The notes beneath the pieces were generated by a model that saw only the letters and a program-made list of their open reading frames with translations, was not told the DNA's origin and ran no database searches. A program made the position numbers and the translations under genes. A DNA stretch of 64,000 nt from JACOWB01 sp964373665 (GTDB lineage Archaea > Aenigmatarchaeota > Aenigmatarchaeia > CG10238-14 > SCSR01): contig CAYJVM010000001.1 of the NCBI GenBank assembly GCA_964373665.1, forward strand, positions 1 through 64,000, in the 5' to 3' direction. Shown here piece after piece: positions 17,416 to 25,779 of the stretch. The number at the start of each line of letters is the position of its first letter. The first letter of the stretch is position 1.

Positions 17416-17954
17416 ATGATCACTACCGCAACCAACAGCGAGATTATTGTAACAATGTCGCCCATCGTCGAGACGTACGGACCCATGATGTTGTTAGGGT
17501 CAAAGCCTTTCTTGAAAAGCCAGAAAGTCGCGATCACAGTCAAAGGCACCTCTGCGGCGTTTGCCATAACTGCTGCAAGAAGCGAAATAAGGATTATTTT
17601 CGGGTAGTTGACGTTGAAGACCGCATAGTTGACGGCGTATGCAACCGCTCCGAAAAGCAGGCTCAGTATAACCGTCAGCAGGAATGCGGCCTTGATGTTT
17701 TCTCTAGTCACTCTACTGAAGATATTCCGCGGTTTGAGAACGCCCAAATGCAGGCCTGCACTCAGCCTTGCCGCAAGGCTCCCGCTGATGGTGCCCCTCA
17801 TGTCCAAAAGGCCGGGAAGCAAAATGAAAAATCCTGGGATCAGGTAGATCTTGTCGAGATAAACCGCAAGCAATGCGCCTGCCGCGATGCCCCCGGTAAC
17901 TGAAATTAGTTGCGTGTAGAAGATTTCCTTGAAATCCTTCGTGAAGAACCCCAT
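17412..17954 (-). CDS. MgtE-type divalent cation transporter, half 1
   Basis: A 180-residue membrane protein carrying the MgtE-family pore motif LLPGLLDMRGTISGSLAARL and the ending DPNNIMGPYVSTMGDIVTI. It consists of the membrane domain only and overlaps the start of the second half gene by 4 bp. It shares domain type but not close sequence identity with its partner, so the duplication is old. Confidence 0.78.
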   Translation of the reverse strand: MGFFTKDFKEIFYTQLISVTGGIAAGALLAVYLDKIYLIPGFFILLPGLLDMRGTISGSLAARLSAGLHLGVLKPRNIFSRVTRENIKAAFLLTVILSLLFGAVAYAVNYAVFNVNYPKIILISLLAAVMANAAEVPLTVIATFWLFKKGFDPNNIMGPYVSTMGDIVTIISLLVAVVII

Positions 17955-17969
17955 AAAATATCTATGGGC

Positions 17970-18995
17970 TTAAGCGTTAAAATCGATTCCGTCGATTGAA
18001 ACCAAATTGTTTTTTAAATCAACATCGAACTTGACTCCCAGAAGATGCTCCACCACCGAAATGTTTGTCCTACAATGTTCTGTCATCTCCTCTATCTTTA
18101 TTGTCGACTTGCCGCTGGCCAGTGCCAGGAAAGGCATTATCTGGTCTGACATGTGCTTGTCCAAGGGGAAGTTTAATGATCTGACAAGTTCATGCGAGGC
18201 TTCCTCTCCCACTTTCTCAGCGGGCTTGCCTATGGCTCCTATCCTGTCGGCACCGATCACGGTATTTTCACAATCTGCCCATAATGTTATTGATGTTCCG
18301 GGGGAAGCCGTGTCCGCGAGTTTCTTCTCAATTTGAGCGTTTGAATATCCTGCATCAACCAAGACTTTATTTGCGCTGTTTGCCTGTCTTTTTGCTATAT
18401 CCTCCGGCAGTGAGCCTGAAATAGAAATACCTCTTATACTTTCTATCCCTCCCCTCTCAGTGAGCTCTATAGGATCCAATTTTTTAACTGGCTTGAAGAC
18501 GACTTTCACTTCTCCCTGGCCTTTAGGATAAAACCCTTCCCTCACAATGTCGACTTTTGGAAGCGGCATGCCTAGCCTGTTCAAAACAGGGAATGTAACA
18601 TTCTGAACGTACTGGATCGTCGGGGCCCCCAGGCCAGCAGTGCCGCCTTTGATATCGAGAGTTATTTCACTGTCGGCGAAAACCATTAATGGAGTTAGTG
18701 TCTGCAGCAGAAGGCCTATGGAACCTGCAGTGCCGATGTCTATTTTCCTGCTCCTAACTTCACGCGACTTGGGGACGAACTCTATTTCCGTGGAATGCAA
18801 TTCAAGTCCTTTAATTTGTGCATTTGCAAACTCTCCAGCAATTTTAACTCCTGTCAAATGTTGCATTTGCAGCCCGGGCTTGGGCCTATTCTTCCTAATG
18901 TTCGTAATTTTTACAGGCTCTAAGGTAAGCGCAGACAGCGCTATGCAAGTCCTTAGCACCTGGCCATAACCTAATGAGCCATCTATTGTTATCAT
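17970..18995 (-). CDS. rtcA: RNA 3'-terminal phosphate cyclase
   Basis: A 341-residue protein aligned to the RtcA family: MITIDGSLGYGQVLRTCIAL, RPKPGLQMQHLTG, GTAGSIGLLLQTL, GGTAGLGAPTIQYV, and the histidine region TEHCRTNISVVEHLLG, where the adenylylated His is expected. It converts RNA 3' phosphates to 2',3'-cyclic phosphates with ATP. The start at 18995 matches the family; a longer frame reaches 19037. The glycine loop that normally reads GEGGGQ is shortened here to LGYGQ, which may affect activity. Confidence 0.88.
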   Translation of the reverse strand: MITIDGSLGYGQVLRTCIALSALTLEPVKITNIRKNRPKPGLQMQHLTGVKIAGEFANAQIKGLELHSTEIEFVPKSREVRSRKIDIGTAGSIGLLLQTLTPLMVFADSEITLDIKGGTAGLGAPTIQYVQNVTFPVLNRLGMPLPKVDIVREGFYPKGQGEVKVVFKPVKKLDPIELTERGGIESIRGISISGSLPEDIAKRQANSANKVLVDAGYSNAQIEKKLADTASPGTSITLWADCENTVIGADRIGAIGKPAEKVGEEASHELVRSLNFPLDKHMSDQIMPFLALASGKSTIKIEEMTEHCRTNISVVEHLLGVKFDVDLKNNLVSIDGIDFNA

Positions 18996-19093
18996 AGATC
19001 TTGTTTGTTTTACAAGATAGAAAAGATTACTCATCAAGAAATCTGGCGGCAGTGGAACAATTTTGGAAGAAAAACTAACCTGAGATTGGCAAG

Positions 19094-19735
19094 TTAGCCT
19101 AGGATATGCGACAATATTGCTATGTTGAATATTCCAAGGAAGCTGAATACGAAAGAGTAGAACAAAACCTTCCTGGTGTCAAACCTGGCTACAGCCCACA
19201 TCGCCGACACCAAGAATTCAGTGGGCAAAGGCAACGATACTAGTATGCCCGAGAGCGCTGGTATGGACGACTTGAGAATCTTGGAGTTCTGTATCTTCCT
19301 GTTGATCTTGTGCTCCAAGACAGTCCCATCCACCCCAAAGTCCTGCGCCAGGACATTTTTCACTTCCTCCAAAAGCCCGTGCTTCACAAACTTGTAAACC
19401 ATGAAATTGCTAGCTGTAGCCGCAATCGCTCCAATTATTGCCACAGAAAACGGGTTCATGCTCTTAGACATGATGAAGAGAGCCGTCGCTGCAGGTATGG
19501 TGAAGCTCCCGAACGAGAACAGAAAACCGAGCGCAACCACGCTTAGGTATCCAAAGTTCGCCAGGGCCAGCGCAAGCTGGGACGATACCTGTGTCTTCAA
19601 AAGAAGGTAGGAGAAAACTATGCCCAATATAAAGAGGAACACATTCTGATGAGTCAGCTGGAACCTGGCGACAGCCCTGACAACCTTGCCAACCTTTTTC
19701 TTTTTCTCACTTTCCTCGTACGAATAGCGATTCAT
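19094..19735 (-). CDS. multi-pass membrane protein, VTT/DedA-like
   Basis: A 213-residue protein with a charged N-terminus, about five hydrophobic helices and a re-entrant-like segment (GSFTIPAATALFIMSK). A soluble loop occupies about residues 120-155. It loosely resembles the SNARE-associated (VTT/DedA) or small-export membrane families. The assignment is tentative and the substrate unknown. Confidence 0.5.
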   Translation of the reverse strand: MNRYSYEESEKKKKVGKVVRAVARFQLTHQNVFLFILGIVFSYLLLKTQVSSQLALALANFGYLSVVALGFLFSFGSFTIPAATALFIMSKSMNPFSVAIIGAIAATASNFMVYKFVKHGLLEEVKNVLAQDFGVDGTVLEHKINRKIQNSKILKSSIPALSGILVSLPLPTEFLVSAMWAVARFDTRKVLFYSFVFSFLGIFNIAILSHILG

Positions 19736-19768
19736 TATAATAAATTGGTAAGCAAAGAAGAAAAAGTT

Positions 19769-20845
19769 CTACATATTTTCCTCTATCATGACCAGTTCAT
19801 TCATCTTCTCTGTAGACGAGCCGTCGAAGGCAAACTTTGCAAATTCCGACCTAAGGCCCAATGCAAGGTGAGCAGGCAAACTGTCGTTGACGTTGTTGAT
19901 GCACGACATGATCACCGCAATCTTGCTTTTCTTTGCTAGTTCAATCAGTTCTACAAGGTCGTTAATCGTGCCAACTTCATGTGGTGTGACAACTATCCCG
20001 CTAGTCGACTTGAGGTCTATGCCTGTCTCCAGTCTATCCAAATCGTTCCCGTAAAGCCCGTTGCCCGCAACTATTCTCGACGGTATCCTCCGTGTCAATG
20101 TCGCCGGAAGAATATAATCTTCATCATGGAACGGATCCTCCACATAGTCAACCGGATAATCCTTCAATATGTCCTGGACGAACAGCAGCTGCTCCTGAGT
20201 GCCCAAGTTTTCTTTTTCATAAACGTAAACCCCGTCCATCTTATCGTATCCGACGCCAAACCTCACCCCTATGGTCAAGTTCAATTGCGTGAATTTTGAC
20301 AGAAGCTTTAATGCAGAGTGGACCGTCATGTGCTTCCCAGCTTCCAGATTGTGGTACACTGAGTTGAGCTTCATCAGCCCTTTAGTAAAGCCTCTTTTAG
20401 TAGGATGCATCATCATCTCGTCTACATCTATTCGTTGCCGCCTCTTCGTAAGCATTACTCCCATAGGCACGGGAATGTCAGACCTACGTTTCCCCACCAT
20501 TTCGTATATCTCAACATTCTGTGACTTGGCAAGCGCCTTTAGCAGCGTAGCCGAAAGCGCATATGCCATACCTCCCCCGATCTTCTCGAACACTTTAGTA
20601 GGATCTATCTCCTTTATTGCATCATCAACTTCGTCCATGCTGTCGAACTGACTCTTTACAAAGTACCTCTTAACCTCGCCGAATTTCTCAATATAGCCGG
20701 TTGTATGTAAGTGATTGAATTTGTCCGATTTGAACGTAGGGACAGGCGTGCGGACTAGAAAATCTTGAGCTTTGACGCTGACTTCGACGGTCCTCCTAAA
20801 GTCCGCCGTAAAAATTTCCCTTATCGAGATGTCCTCTACTTTCAT
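19769..20845 (-). CDS. degenerate enolase homologue
   Basis: At 358 residues it is shorter than enolase (about 420) but clearly related: VEDPFHDEDY matches the metal-Glu region, GTINDLVELIELAKKSKIAVI matches the conserved helix-strand, and LALGLRSEFAKFAFDGSSTEK the C-terminal end. Key residues are gone: the DSRGNPT loop, the general-acid GDEGGF loop, metal Asp in both the AMD and GDD motifs (now GVR and AGNG), catalytic Lys of IKxNQIGT (now TPHEVGT) and the SHRSGET motif (now MSCINNV). It is unlikely to be a working enolase and may have another substrate or a structural role. Confidence 0.8.
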   Translation of the reverse strand: MKVEDISIREIFTADFRRTVEVSVKAQDFLVRTPVPTFKSDKFNHLHTTGYIEKFGEVKRYFVKSQFDSMDEVDDAIKEIDPTKVFEKIGGGMAYALSATLLKALAKSQNVEIYEMVGKRRSDIPVPMGVMLTKRRQRIDVDEMMMHPTKRGFTKGLMKLNSVYHNLEAGKHMTVHSALKLLSKFTQLNLTIGVRFGVGYDKMDGVYVYEKENLGTQEQLLFVQDILKDYPVDYVEDPFHDEDYILPATLTRRIPSRIVAGNGLYGNDLDRLETGIDLKSTSGIVVTPHEVGTINDLVELIELAKKSKIAVIMSCINNVNDSLPAHLALGLRSEFAKFAFDGSSTEKMNELVMIEENM

Positions 20846-20914
20846 CTAACCTTAATTTCGGCTGGAAGTAGTTAAACTTAAATATCTTAACGGCAGTGGC
20901 TTTTAAGGATTCGC

Positions 20915-21526
20915 ATGGAAGTACAACATGAAAGAAAGGAGCCTTGGATATTAAGAACACTCCGTATTTTTCCTTCTGTTGACAATTACCTGGACAATCT
21001 GAAATATATTGATGAGTTGACTGGACTTTATCGGCAGAGATATTTCAATGATATTCTTCGAACCCAGTATGCTCAGACAGCCTCGTACAGAGAAGACAAC
21101 CATAGGAGGCATAGGATAATTGTTCCAGACCTGTCTTTATTGTTCGGCGATTTGGATAACTTTCACCTCTTTAACAGGATGTATGGGCAATTGAGAGGAA
21201 ATGAAGCGCTGCACAATGTCGGCGACACTATAAGACGCAACAAACGTCCAGGCGACATTGCAGGAAGATTGGGTGGCGAGGAAATGGGTATTTTGCTGCC
21301 TAATACAGAACATCAAGAAGCACTTGTGGCCGCAGAAAAGTTTAGGCATCTAGTGGAGGCAGAATCAGAAGGTCTTGTAACAATGAGTTTCGGCGCAGCA
21401 ACATTCACTCCAAGAAATCCTAATATGGCATCCTCCTTAGAACTTCACAACACTGCTGAGAATGCAATGAAATTAGCCAAAGTAACTGGTGGAAATAGGG
21501 TATGCGGAATGTACGAATTACTCTAA
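20915..21526 (+). CDS. GGDEF-domain protein (putative diguanylate cyclase)
   Basis: A 203-residue soluble protein with a short N-terminal helix and a full GGDEF domain: LTGLYRQRYFND, the metal-binding Asp in LLFGDLDNFHLFN, and the signature AGRLGGEEMGILLP, where GGEEM stands for GG(D/E)EF. The GHxxGD segment is GQLRGN. Members make cyclic di-GMP from GTP. The domain is common in bacteria and rare in archaea, so transfer is likely. There is no sensor domain. Whether it is active is uncertain because Phe of the signature is Met. Confidence 0.82.
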   Translation: MEVQHERKEPWILRTLRIFPSVDNYLDNLKYIDELTGLYRQRYFNDILRTQYAQTASYREDNHRRHRIIVPDLSLLFGDLDNFHLFNRMYGQLRGNEALHNVGDTIRRNKRPGDIAGRLGGEEMGILLPNTEHQEALVAAEKFRHLVEAESEGLVTMSFGAATFTPRNPNMASSLELHNTAENAMKLAKVTGGNRVCGMYELL

Positions 21527-21804
21527 TCCTTCTTCTCCTTCCAGACAGCATTAGTTCCTCTAATAAGCAATCCCATCTCAGCGATCTCCTTCTCAGTATA
21601 AACCCTTTTAGTGACCTTGAACCCTTCAGGCGGCTTTAACACAGCTTCCGTTGGGCAGACAGGCACGCAACTCCAGTCATCGACGCACTTGTCTATAATC
21701 AGCTCTGCAATGTTGTCCTTATCCATCTCCAAAGCCTTGTAAGGACAAACGGCAACGCATGCGCCGCAGCCTATGCACTTCTCCTGCACGATAATCGGCG
21801 GCAT
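21523..21804 (-). CDS. 2[4Fe-4S] ferredoxin
   Basis: A 93-residue protein with two cluster motifs, CIGCGACVAVCP and CVDDWSCVPVCP, the second having a longer spacing before its middle Cys. A C-terminal extension of about 35 residues follows. It carries electrons in the cytoplasm; the partner enzyme is not evident from the neighbours. The gene converges on the GGDEF gene with a 4-bp overlap. Confidence 0.9.
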   Translation of the reverse strand: MPPIIVQEKCIGCGACVAVCPYKALEMDKDNIAELIIDKCVDDWSCVPVCPTEAVLKPPEGFKVTKRVYTEKEIAEMGLLIRGTNAVWKEKKD

Positions 21805-21868
21805 ATCACTTAATAACTATGTTATGTTTATATATTTTCGAACCGGTTCTAGCATAAGAGAAATTACC

Positions 21869-22144
21869 ATGTCTAGGGAATTCACAGTAGTAATAGAGCA
21901 AGGGGAAGATGGCTATTTTGTTTCAGAAGTAGTTGAACTGCCCGGATGCCATACACAAGGCAAAACTATAGATGAGCTACTGGAAAGAACTAGAGAGGCC
22001 ATTTCACTATACCTTGTGGTCGAGAAGGACATTGAACCTCAAACATTCAATCATCCTGATGAAAAAATCGACAGAGGACTTTTGAATAAAATAATCAAGC
22101 ATGATTTGGGGATGAGAAGAGAAGAATTTATGAGGTATTTGTAG
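21869..22144 (+). CDS. HicB-family antitoxin-like protein, no HicA seen
   Basis: A 91-residue protein with the HicB fold: FTVVIEQGEDGYFVSEVVELPGCH, TQGKTIDELLERTREAISLYL. The C-terminal helix ends in DLGMRREEFMRYL. The ATG at 21869 gives the family start. No HicA-type toxin is adjacent, so it may be solitary or have a different partner in the 65-residue gene 1 bp downstream. Confidence 0.75.
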   Translation: MSREFTVVIEQGEDGYFVSEVVELPGCHTQGKTIDELLERTREAISLYLVVEKDIEPQTFNHPDEKIDRGLLNKIIKHDLGMRREEFMRYL

Positions 22145-22145
22145 A

Positions 22146-22343
22146 ATGCCGGAAAAGTTTGTTGTATGCAGAGTGAACGAGAATTATCTGAAGAATGTCA
22201 AGAAGCAGATGAAAGAGCAGAAAATGCCTTTGCCGAAAGACGATGGAAACATAACGATAGCTCACAATCCAGTCGCAACTTTCTCGAGCGAGGATTTGTG
22301 CGACTGCAATGTTTGCAAAAAGATCAGCGCGACGCTGTTATAG
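22146..22343 (+). CDS. small protein of unknown function
   Basis: A 65-residue protein starting one base after the HicB-like stop. It is basic in the first half and has CDCNVC near the C-terminus. It is not recognisably HicA. Close spacing suggests co-expression with the HicB-like gene. Confidence 0.45.
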   Translation: MPEKFVVCRVNENYLKNVKKQMKEQKMPLPKDDGNITIAHNPVATFSSEDLCDCNVCKKISATLL

Positions 22344-22641
22344 CTTCTTTATTGTATTTGGCATGCTTAATTCCGTCAACGTCATACAAGCCAAATATTA
22401 GCCAACTTAACGGATTCGAACAGCCCATTGCAAAGCCGATGTAAAACAATGGTCCTCTTCCGTACCCCAACTCATTGGAGTAGCTTTTATATGCACATTC
22501 ATTACCAAAGGTATATGGCCTTTCACGTGTTGCGTTGCCCCTTACACGCCTCTCTATTAAAGCGGCTGGAAGGTCAAGCCCAAATCCAAACCCGCTAGCA
22601 AAGTCAGAAGCAAGTATCTTAATCCTATAGTCTCCATTCAT
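22324..22641 (-). CDS. orphan protein of unknown function
   Basis: A 105-residue protein with a Gly/Phe-rich N-terminal region (DFASGFGFGLDLPAALIE) and one hydrophobic stretch near residues 65-85. It overlaps the gene upstream by 17 bp, so the two form an operon. No family is recognised. Confidence 0.5.
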   Translation of the reverse strand: MNGDYRIKILASDFASGFGFGLDLPAALIERRVRGNATRERPYTFGNECAYKSYSNELGYGRGPLFYIGFAMGCSNPLSWLIFGLYDVDGIKHAKYNKEAITASR

Positions 22642-22897
22642 CCAAAATCTCTCTAAGCTGGTCAGTCAGCTTTCTAGACAAATTGATTTTGGCCTTTAAA
22701 AGTTTTTGTCTAGTTTCAGTGTCATTGCTAGTTCTTTCTACAGTGTTCAAAAACATCAATGCAGACCTCAGTTCAAGCCAGAAGAAAGCCCTTTCAGTAG
22801 CCTTTTTCACATTCTGTAAGTCATTCTCAGCGAGAGCCTTCTCCCTCCACATCTGGTAATTCTCATTGCATGTGGCTATCTGGGTCTCAGTTGACAT
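22625..22897 (-). CDS. orphan helical protein of unknown function
   Basis: A 90-residue, all-helical charged protein. The ATG at 22897 lies about 25 nt from a palindromic TATA box (22918-22929), so the mRNA is expected to be leaderless. It is the first gene of a two-gene operon with the orphan at 22324-22641. The family is not recognised. Confidence 0.55.
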   Translation of the reverse strand: MSTETQIATCNENYQMWREKALAENDLQNVKKATERAFFWLELRSALMFLNTVERTSNDTETRQKLLKAKINLSRKLTDQLREILDEWRL

Positions 22898-22917
22898 ATG
22901 TCACTATATGGTAGTTA

Positions 22918-22929
22918 CTTATATATAAG
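22918..22929. promoter_or_regulatory. palindromic TATA box
   Basis: CTTATATATAAG is a perfect 12-bp palindrome at the right distance for a leaderless start at 22897 on the minus strand. The plus-strand gene at 23001 has its own TATA-like ATATATTTAAG near 22973-22983. Confidence 0.5.
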
Positions 22930-23000
22930 CTTTACTATTTAATAGTGATAACTTTATTAGGATTGCCATGAATATATTTAAGGGAGTATAGTGTTTAAAC

Positions 23001-23429
23001 ATGACAAGTCTAACATACCAATACCGACTATTGCGGCCAGAAGATCCGGAGAGAATAAAGAGACTAGTGCTTGAACTAAATTGGGATAATCCGCTTTTCC
23101 AGTTGATTGAAGTAGACGGGACAGCTATAAGGGCAGCCAAACCTTTACCACACACTTTATATGAAGGTCTCTTTAGGCGAGGCTCGGTTACTTATATCGG
23201 CGCTTATCATGACGCACGAGATATTGCTTTGAACTTGCAGGAGAGAGGTGAAAACGCATTCCATGAAATAGAAAGATATTTTTTAACATACGGTTTTGAA
23301 TACAGAAATGTACTGCACGAAGCAATAGATTGGCCGTATATCTTAAAGCGTCAAGGAAAGAGATTGCATGATAAGGCATGGCATTTAGTGCATCAAAGGC
23401 ACATACAACCTACCATGAACCTTGATTAA
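23001..23429 (+). CDS. orphan protein of unknown function
   Basis: A 142-residue soluble protein, rich in Arg and aromatic residues, with His-rich end (HLVHQRHIQ). The start is leaderless from an ATATATTTAAG element about 25 nt upstream. I recognise no domain. Codon use is AT-rich compared with conserved neighbours. Confidence 0.55.
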   Translation: MTSLTYQYRLLRPEDPERIKRLVLELNWDNPLFQLIEVDGTAIRAAKPLPHTLYEGLFRRGSVTYIGAYHDARDIALNLQERGENAFHEIERYFLTYGFEYRNVLHEAIDWPYILKRQGKRLHDKAWHLVHQRHIQPTMNLD

Positions 23430-23431
23430 AT

Positions 23432-24694
23432 TTAGAGCGTGAAAATTCTGTCGTTCGCCACAGGCGCTATAGCATCATAGCCCTTCTCCTTTAATTCCAG
23501 AGCGAATTCCTCAGTGCTGTCTCCGTGGACACAGAATACCTTTTCAGGATTTAGCTTGCTGATGAATCCAAGCAGATCCTTCCTTCCTAAATGGCTGGAA
23601 AAGTCCAGCCTCCTAATATTCATCTTGACCTCTACGTCAATCTCATCATGCACAAACCTTCCGGTCTCTAGAAGGAGCTTTCCCGAAGTTCCTTCCACCT
23701 GAAAGCCGCTGAGAACAAGGCTGCTATTCCGCCTGTCGAAAAGCTTGCTTATGTACCAGACTATGGGCCCGCCCGTCAGCATGCCGCTTGTGGAAAGGAT
23801 TACCCCCGGCTTTTTTATCGCATTCTTCCTCATCCTGTGGTCGTTCACGTACTCAACCTTCTCCAAAGCCTTGTCCAGACTCTTCGGATCCTTTAGCAGC
23901 TTTTTCTGCTCGTTTATAATCGTTATAGCTTTCCTTGCCATACCGTCCACGTATACGGGATAATCAATCCCATAACTGTCCAGCACAAGCAACAGTTCGT
24001 CTATGCGTCCGACGGCGAATCCGGATAGCAATGCCATGCCGTCATTGCTCAGAGTGTCCCTCACTATCCTGACAAGCTCCTTCTCCTGCGACGCCCTGTC
24101 GGGATGCTCCCTGTTGCAGTATGTGGTTTCTGTTATCAACGTGTCCACTCTCGGCAGGTCTGTGTCGGCGCCTTTCAGGAGCCTTGTGTCGTCCAGCTTG
24201 TAATCGCCAGTGTAAAGAATAGTCTTGCTTCCGGTGTCGATAAATGGCATGCTGGAGCCGGGGATGTGTCCGGCGTCGAACAGTATGATTTTGCTCTTGT
24301 GCAGCTTTGCAGGCACGCGGAACTTGGTCGGCACGAAATTGGCCAGAGTCTTTTCCACGTTCTTCTTTGTGAACGGCAGATCATAGCCCTCCTCCTTGCT
24401 TATCTTTATCGAGTCCATCCACAGCAATCTGCACAGTTCCCTTGTAGCGTATCCTGCATACGTCGGGACGCTGTTGCCCTTGGCGGAAAATATGGATGCT
24501 CCGCCGCTGTGGTCAAGGTGGGCATGCGACAGCAGTAAAGCGTCTATCTTGCCCTCAACAGGTATGGGAAACTTGGGAGGCATGTCCTGTATTTTCGTGC
24601 CATAGTCAAGAAGTATCTTTTCTATTCCAGTATCTACCAACGCGCCGCTCGAGCCCACAGAGCTCATGGCGCCTAGGAAGCTGAGCTGAACCAT
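23432..24694 (-). CDS. beta-CASP metallo-beta-lactamase ribonuclease (CPSF-like)
   Basis: A 420-residue protein with all motifs of the family: motif 2 LLSHAHLDHSGG, motif 3 DAGHIPGSSM, motif 4 LYTGDYK, beta-CASP motif A (ETTYC region), motif B (FSSHLGR) and motif C (FCVHGDS). It lacks the N-terminal KH domains of aCPSF1, so it is of the aCPSF2/archaeal RNase J-like type, acting as an RNA endo- or exonuclease in the cytoplasm. Two zinc ions are expected. Confidence 0.92.
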   Translation of the reverse strand: MVQLSFLGAMSSVGSSGALVDTGIEKILLDYGTKIQDMPPKFPIPVEGKIDALLLSHAHLDHSGGASIFSAKGNSVPTYAGYATRELCRLLWMDSIKISKEEGYDLPFTKKNVEKTLANFVPTKFRVPAKLHKSKIILFDAGHIPGSSMPFIDTGSKTILYTGDYKLDDTRLLKGADTDLPRVDTLITETTYCNREHPDRASQEKELVRIVRDTLSNDGMALLSGFAVGRIDELLLVLDSYGIDYPVYVDGMARKAITIINEQKKLLKDPKSLDKALEKVEYVNDHRMRKNAIKKPGVILSTSGMLTGGPIVWYISKLFDRRNSSLVLSGFQVEGTSGKLLLETGRFVHDEIDVEVKMNIRRLDFSSHLGRKDLLGFISKLNPEKVFCVHGDSTEEFALELKEKGYDAIAPVANDRIFTL

Positions 24695-24783
24695 TATGTT
24701 AATTTAATCGACAACACTATTATAATTAAGTTATGTTTAACAAAAACTCATACTAAAATGACTGGTGAATATGGCCAAATACT

Positions 24784-24887
24784 GAGTCTCAACTAAGATC
24801 GGAGTACGTTAAGAAGTTAAGGAAAATCGAAGAAGAGGGCACTTTCTGAAGAAGAGTTTGAAAGAAAGCTTAAAGTGAAAATAAGAT
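24784..24887 (+). pseudogene. decayed antitoxin C-terminus
   Basis: Bases 24784-24887 match the 3' part of the antitoxin gene at 25780-26016. The reading KKLRKIEEEGT is identical in protein, then two bases are missing and the frame stops. The upstream part of the gene is gone. It ends, like the intact cassettes, right at a GACAGCTTTTCC site. Confidence 0.8.
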
Positions 24888-24888
24888 A

Positions 24889-24904
24889 GACAGCTTTTCC
24901 CGTC
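24889..24904 (+). repeat. GACAGCTTTTCC boundary repeat, copy 1
   Basis: GACAGCTTTTCCCGTC follows directly after the decayed antitoxin. Further copies at 25690 and 26285 sit 2-3 bp after the stop codons of the two intact toxin genes. Confidence 0.75.
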
Positions 24905-24970
24905 CCACTATTTTATTAATCAATTGTACACAGTATTACACATCTTTATTGGAATTATATATTCCCAAAA

Positions 24971-24980
24971 TCTTTATATA
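24971..24980 (+). promoter_or_regulatory. promoter of the VapBC operon
   Basis: TCTTTATATA is a TATA box about 38 nt before the ATG at 25013. A ribosome-binding site GGTGAT at 25003-25008 precedes the start, so this mRNA has a short leader. Confidence 0.55.
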
Positions 24981-25012
24981 TCTACCAAATTCATATAATT
25001 TTTGGTGATAGT

Positions 25013-25270
25013 ATGAAATATGGTGTTGTAGAAAGAGAGATAGATCCTCAAGGTAGAGTTTTGCTGCCTAAGGGGTGGAGAGCTGAAATAAAAACTAAAA
25101 AAGTCATTTTGCTGCAGACGCCTGAGTATGTTAAAATTTTACCGAAGAAAAAAGTAGATCTAACCAAATATTCCAATTCGATAAAAGTTGATTTGAAAGC
25201 GCCTCTTACTGATTGGCATGCAGTTAAGGCAGAACTTCTAGCAAAAGCATACCTTCGTGATAAGAAATGA
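25013..25270 (+). CDS. VapB-type (AbrB-fold) antitoxin
   Basis: An 85-residue protein with the AbrB/SpoVT swapped-hairpin pattern DPQGRVLLPKGWRAEI near the N-terminus and an acidic/basic tail for toxin binding. The stop overlaps the PIN-toxin start by 4 bp (ATGA). As in other VapBC pairs it should repress its own promoter. Confidence 0.85.
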   Translation: MKYGVVEREIDPQGRVLLPKGWRAEIKTKKVILLQTPEYVKILPKKKVDLTKYSNSIKVDLKAPLTDWHAVKAELLAKAYLRDKK

Positions 25271-25686
25271 TATTCTTAGATTCGAATGTTATAATTTACG
25301 ACCAAATAAAAACAGAAAGAAAGTTAGACGAAAAGACACAGGAAATTAAGAAAGCATCGCATCAAATTATGGAACGTATATCTAAGGGAGAAAAAGTAGT
25401 AACTACAGTTGTTCATATTTCAGAAACTGCAAATATCTTGGAAGAAATTGTTGGTATAGAAAACTCTTATAATTCCGTAGTAGATTTATTAAAATCTGAA
25501 AATATCCGTGTAGAGAATGTTGAAAAAAGTCTGTATACAGCTAGCCTAGATGAAGCTAAAGAATTTAAGATCGGTGTTAATGACGGGTTAGCTGTAGTCG
25601 TTATGAAAAATTCAGGAATCAATGAAATTTATAGCTTTGATGAGCATTTTGACAGAATTGAGGGAATAAAAAGAATAACCAAGTGA
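25267..25686 (+). CDS. VapC-type PIN-domain toxin
   Basis: A 139-residue PIN-domain ribonuclease. Acidic residues are at the expected places: IFLDSNVIIYD at the start, SETANILEE in the middle and GVNDGLAVVVM, FDEHFD at the end. PIN toxins cut tRNA or rRNA and are held inactive by VapB. A boundary repeat starts 3 bp after its stop. Confidence 0.88.
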   Translation: MIFLDSNVIIYDQIKTERKLDEKTQEIKKASHQIMERISKGEKVVTTVVHISETANILEEIVGIENSYNSVVDLLKSENIRVENVEKSLYTASLDEAKEFKIGVNDGLAVVVMKNSGINEIYSFDEHFDRIEGIKRITK

Positions 25687-25689
25687 ATG

Positions 25690-25705
25690 GACAGCTTTTC
25701 CTATC
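25690..25705 (+). repeat. GACAGCTTTTCC boundary repeat, copy 2
   Basis: GACAGCTTTTCCTATC separates the VapBC cassette from the RelE-type cassette. Confidence 0.75.
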
Positions 25706-25779
25706 CCCTATATTTGTAGGGATGCATACAGCAGAAACGTTTATATACGAGATATATATTAAGTATATTAGGTGTATAT

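Noticed and set aside
21869..22343. Complete HicAB pair
   Set aside because: The HicB-like protein is clear, but the 65-residue neighbour lacks the HicA dsRNA-binding pattern and its catalytic His.
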